Shown: positions 52,386 to 54,832 of the stretch, piece by piece | How the letters are laid out: each line of letters starts with the position of its first letter | Numbering within the stretch: the first letter of the stretch is position 1 | NCBI RefSeq assembly: GCF_000308835.1 | Contig: NZ_BAGN01000233.1 | Span: 1-54,832, forward strand | Direction: 5' to 3' | DNA length: 54,832 nt | DNA from: Nocardia vinacea NBRC 16497 | GTDB taxonomy: Bacteria; Actinomycetota; Actinomycetes; Mycobacteriales; Mycobacteriaceae | Translations under genes and position numbers: made by a program | Notes under the pieces: model-generated | Told to the model about the DNA's origin: nothing | Database searches by the model: none | Seen by the model: only the letters and a program-made list of their open reading frames with translations

Positions 52386-54002
52386 TCAGCTGGTGCGCAG
52401 GAAGCGCGCCTGCCTGGCCGGTTCCCGTGGCAGCAGGTCCAGATCCAGCTGCCACGCGCTGCCGGTCCACGGGTCGAACAGCGGGGTGCCGTCCACCGTC
52501 GGCAGATGACGGCAGGCCTGGGACAGCATCGCCACCGTCCCGTCACTGGACTCGGATTCGTCGGTGCCGACGATCACCGTGGAGAGCCCGATCAGATCGC
52601 CGCGTACCAGCAGCGTCGCGATCCGCTGCGCGTCCGCGGTCTGGTACCCGTGCGGGAAGTCCGCGGCGAGCAATACCCGATGCTCGGTCGGCGGCGTGAA
52701 ATTCCCACTGGAATAAGCCAATTCGGCCAGTTCGGCGGCATCGACCAGGGTCTGCAGCCGCGCCGAGATATCGCCGAAATCGGTGATCGGCGGCCCGTTC
52801 AGCACCGGGGTCAGCGGACCGACGAGCTGGCCGAACGCGCCGGTCAGGTCGATCATGTCGACCAGCGTGCGCCGGCCGGGATCGGCCGCGAGCAGGCGCG
52901 CGAGCACCGCGCCGACGACCGGGGTCGCCGCAGCCGTGGATTCGGTATCGATCCACAGCGGACGAGTCAGCGGCACCGGCACGCAGTACGGAATCCGCAG
53001 CGGCCCGCGCTCATTCGCGTAGAGCTCGCCGAGTCGGATGCCGTCGCTCGGCGTCGGCGCCCCGTCCCAGGCGGGCGAATCCCAGGACGCGAGTGACGGC
53101 GGCAGTTGCCGATCGGCGTCGGCGAGTTCGCGCATGAGCGCTTCGCTATCGCGCAGGTGACTACCTTCCGCGGTGGCGATCAGATCGTCACAGCGACGCT
53201 GGGCGGTCTGCCTGGCCTCCTCGGCGGCGGGGGTGTTCCTGGTCGCCGGATCCGAAACCGCCGCGGACAGTTCCTGATCCAGCCGCTGCATGGCGTAATC
53301 ACGCGCGGAGATGAGCGCGGCGGCCGAGCGCGCGGCATCCTCGAAGATCATCCACAGGCGTTCGAGTCCGTGCGCGACCTCGAGCGGCGCCGGGCCGGCG
53401 GCACGGGAGTCGCCGGGACCGCTGATGGTGTCTTGGCCGTCGGCCCGGCCCGCACTGCCGACCGGTTCGGCTTCCCGCAGATCGGCCGCGCTATGTTGCC
53501 CGGACTGCGGCGTCGCCGGTTCGTCGACCTCGACGCCGTGCGCGGTGAGCAGCACCGCGAGCCCACCCGCATAGCCCTGACCGACCGCGCGCAACTTCCA
53601 GTCGGTTCCGCGCCGATACACCTCGAGGCAGATCAGCGCGGTCTCCCCCGCGGACGGACGGATCGCGAATTCCGCTGTAGCGATATCGTGCACGGCGAGT
53701 TCGGCGGTGACCGCACCGAGCCCGGGCTCCTGCGCGGGCGCGGCCGGATCGGCGCTGACCACGAGCAGCACCGCCTTGGCGTCGGCGCGCACCTCGGCGA
53801 GCCGGATGGTGACGCTGTCCTCGGACAGCGTCACCCCCGCGGTCTCGGCCTGGTTGTAGAACACGAAATCGCCGGTATCGAAGACCCGCAGGTTCTCCGC
53901 CACCACGAGCGCCGAAACATCCAGGGCAGCCCCGGCTTTCGCGCTGAATCGAACGATATCGCCGGTCAGCACCATATTCTGACCGGCCTTCAGCTGAATC
54001 AC
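52386..54002 (-). CDS. TerD domain fused to degenerate FtsK-like domain
   Basis: 538 aa. The N-terminal 160 residues are TerD-like: LKAGQNMVLTG, LDVSALVVAENLRV, GDFVFYNQ, and a second half with CLEVYRRGTDWKLRAVGQGYAGGL. The acidic Ca-binding loop (GDN...GEGDDE) seen in the neighbouring TerD is missing. A helical, partly coiled section (about 215-300) leads to a C-terminal part. That part resembles the FtsK-like ATPases of actinobacteria: RIPYCVPVPL, LARLLAADPGRRTLVDMIDLTGAFGQLVGPL, then HRVLLAADFPHGYQ and STVIVGTDE. No Walker A is present where it should be, so ATP hydrolysis is unlikely. A tellurite/stress-type scaffold role is inferred. Confidence 0.8.
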   Translation of the reverse strand: MIQLKAGQNMVLTGDIVRFSAKAGAALDVSALVVAENLRVFDTGDFVFYNQAETAGVTLSEDSVTIRLAEVRADAKAVLLVVSADPAAPAQEPGLGAVTAELAVHDIATAEFAIRPSAGETALICLEVYRRGTDWKLRAVGQGYAGGLAVLLTAHGVEVDEPATPQSGQHSAADLREAEPVGSAGRADGQDTISGPGDSRAAGPAPLEVAHGLERLWMIFEDAARSAAALISARDYAMQRLDQELSAAVSDPATRNTPAAEEARQTAQRRCDDLIATAEGSHLRDSEALMRELADADRQLPPSLASWDSPAWDGAPTPSDGIRLGELYANERGPLRIPYCVPVPLTRPLWIDTESTAAATPVVGAVLARLLAADPGRRTLVDMIDLTGAFGQLVGPLTPVLNGPPITDFGDISARLQTLVDAAELAELAYSSGNFTPPTEHRVLLAADFPHGYQTADAQRIATLLVRGDLIGLSTVIVGTDESESSDGTVAMLSQACRHLPTVDGTPLFDPWTGSAWQLDLDLLPREPARQARFLRTS

Positions 54003-54033
54003 GTTGTCCGCCCCGTTGTTTCGTGCACTCTGT

Positions 54034-54062
54034 CTTTTCGAGCGACCTGCAAGCAGTCGCTA
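54034..54062 (-). repeat. Single inverted copy of the 35-bp repeat
   Basis: On the minus strand TAGCGACTGCTTGCAGGTCG followed by CTCGAAAAG matches the unit of the 52-kb array. It follows the stop of the upstream TerD gene by a few bases, in the same sense relative to that gene as the array is to the GT87 gene. Confidence 0.9.
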
Positions 54063-54069
54063 CGCTAAC

Positions 54070-54832
54070 TCAATTGCCCAGGAACCGGCCCAGCTGTGGC
54101 ACCGCCTCACCGGGATGTTTGGCCTGGAAGCCTTCGCCGAGCGCCTGCAACTTCCAATCGCTGCCGACCCGGAACAGCTTGGCCATCGCCATCGCGGTGA
54201 ACGGCATACCGCCTGCCATGGTGTACCTGGCCAGCTCGCCGTTGTTGGCGCCGTCGACCAAGCGGCAGAACGCATTCTGGACTTGTTCGAAGGTGTGGCC
54301 CTTATAGGAGGTCACGATGAACACCAGCGTGCTGACATGCGCCGGGATGCGGGTCAGGTCGACCAGGATCACCTCGTCGTCGCCCTCACCCTCACCGGTG
54401 AGGTTGTCGCCCTGGTGCCGGACCGAGCCGTCCTTGGAGGTCAGCTGGCCGTAGTAGGCGACATCCACCACGTTCATATCGGCGAACATCACCACCGACG
54501 CATCGAGGTCGATATCGACAGTCCGGTTGCCGAACATGCCGCGGCTGCGCACCGGATCCCAGCCCAGACCCATCTTCACGAAGGTCAGCGCGGTGCCGCC
54601 CTCCTTGCGCAAGGTGACCCGCTGGCCTTTGACCAGGCTGACCGGGCGATCCTTGCTCAGGCTGACTTCGCTGGGCGGCTGTTGTTGCGCAGCGGGCTGC
54701 GCGGCCGGCGGATAGCCCTGGCCCGGGCCGGGCGCGGGCGGCGGGTAACCACCGGGTGCGGGCGGGGGCGGGTAGCCCTGGCCGGGCGGCGGGTAACCGG
54801 GTGCGCCCTGGGGGTAGCCCTGCTGTGTCGGC
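54070..54832 (-). CDS. TerD-family protein, N-terminus cut by window end
   Basis: At least 253 residues; the frame is open to the right edge, so the start is missing. The visible N-terminal part is a low-complexity Gly/Tyr/Pro/Gln region (repeats such as GYPPPGQGYPP). It is followed by the TerD domain: VSLSKDRPVSLVKGQRVTLRKEGG, DIDLDASVVMFAD, and the Ca-binding GDNLTGEGEGDDEVILVDLTRIP. The domain closes with FCRLVDGANNGELARYTM and VGSDWKLQALGEGF. The Ca loop is intact, unlike in the downstream TerD fusion. TerD proteins act in tellurite/chemical-stress complexes. It is likely co-transcribed with the downstream TerD. Confidence 0.88.
   Translation of the reverse strand, partial: PTQQGYPQGAPGYPPPGQGYPPPPAPGGYPPPAPGPGQGYPPAAQPAAQQQPPSEVSLSKDRPVSLVKGQRVTLRKEGGTALTFVKMGLGWDPVRSRGMFGNRTVDIDLDASVVMFADMNVVDVAYYGQLTSKDGSVRHQGDNLTGEGEGDDEVILVDLTRIPAHVSTLVFIVTSYKGHTFEQVQNAFCRLVDGANNGELARYTMAGGMPFTAMAMAKLFRVGSDWKLQALGEGFQAKHPGEAVPQLGRFLGN

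Overview
The window is GC-rich actinobacterial DNA. It most likely comes from the order Mycobacteriales, probably Nocardia or a close relative. Supporting markers are an LpqH-type lipoprotein, a glucosylglycerate hydrolase (GgH), two F420-type enzymes, an LpqY/SugAB-like sugar importer, and inositol-1-phosphate synthase next to a PadR regulator. Recalled M. tuberculosis gene order (Rv0041 leuS; Rv0046c ino1, Rv0047c padR, Rv0048c; Rv0049, Rv0050 ponA1, Rv0051) matches the two ends of the window: leuS at 2.7 kb, and ino1 to the GT87 gene at 42.9-52.1 kb. The roughly 37 kb between them is largely accessory.

Layout. 1-2.6 kb: 3' part of a HisC-like aminotransferase, a cupin, a CopG antitoxin with a frameshifted Doc toxin, and an SdpI-like membrane protein. 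2.7-5.5 kb: leuS. 5.7-14 kb: polysaccharide deacetylase lipoprotein, SDR, GgH, secreted GH25 lysozyme, Tat-exported PhoX phosphatase, a small Cys-rich protein, a membrane protein and the LpqH-like lipoprotein. 14.1-19.3 kb: a tight four-gene operon with every junction overlapping, made of two unrecognised proteins, a TPR protein and a CHAT caspase-like protease with an intact His/Cys pair. This is the best candidate for an undescribed system.

19.3-35.4 kb: hydrolases, an NTF2-like protein, a His-rich repeat protein, an amino-acid ABC importer with fused binding protein and permease, an LLM F420 oxidoreductase, a SugC/MsiK-type ATPase, an F420/NADP reductase-like protein, HxlR with a thiolase, MarR with a hydrolase and a 31-bp palindromic operator, menC, and a metallohydrolase with a DUF2786 protein. 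35.4-39.1 kb: an IS1380-type transposase scrap, then lpqY-sugA-sugB-like genes. 39.3-52.1 kb: a class A PBP, two GyrI-like proteins, ino1-padR with a palindromic operator, two DUF1707 proteins, a DUF5318 protein, ponA and a GT87 mannosyltransferase. 52.1-54.8 kb: a nine-copy 35-bp tandem repeat, then two TerD-family genes. One TerD is fused to a degenerate FtsK-like ATPase domain, and the other is cut by the window end.

Themes. Envelope construction dominates (two class A PBPs, lysozyme, deacetylase, GT87, inositol for PI/mycothiol). Sugar recycling is also present (GgH, LpqY/Sug). Repeated hairpins sit just after stop codons in gene orientation and look like 3'-end elements. All positions and translations were read by eye; no database search was run.
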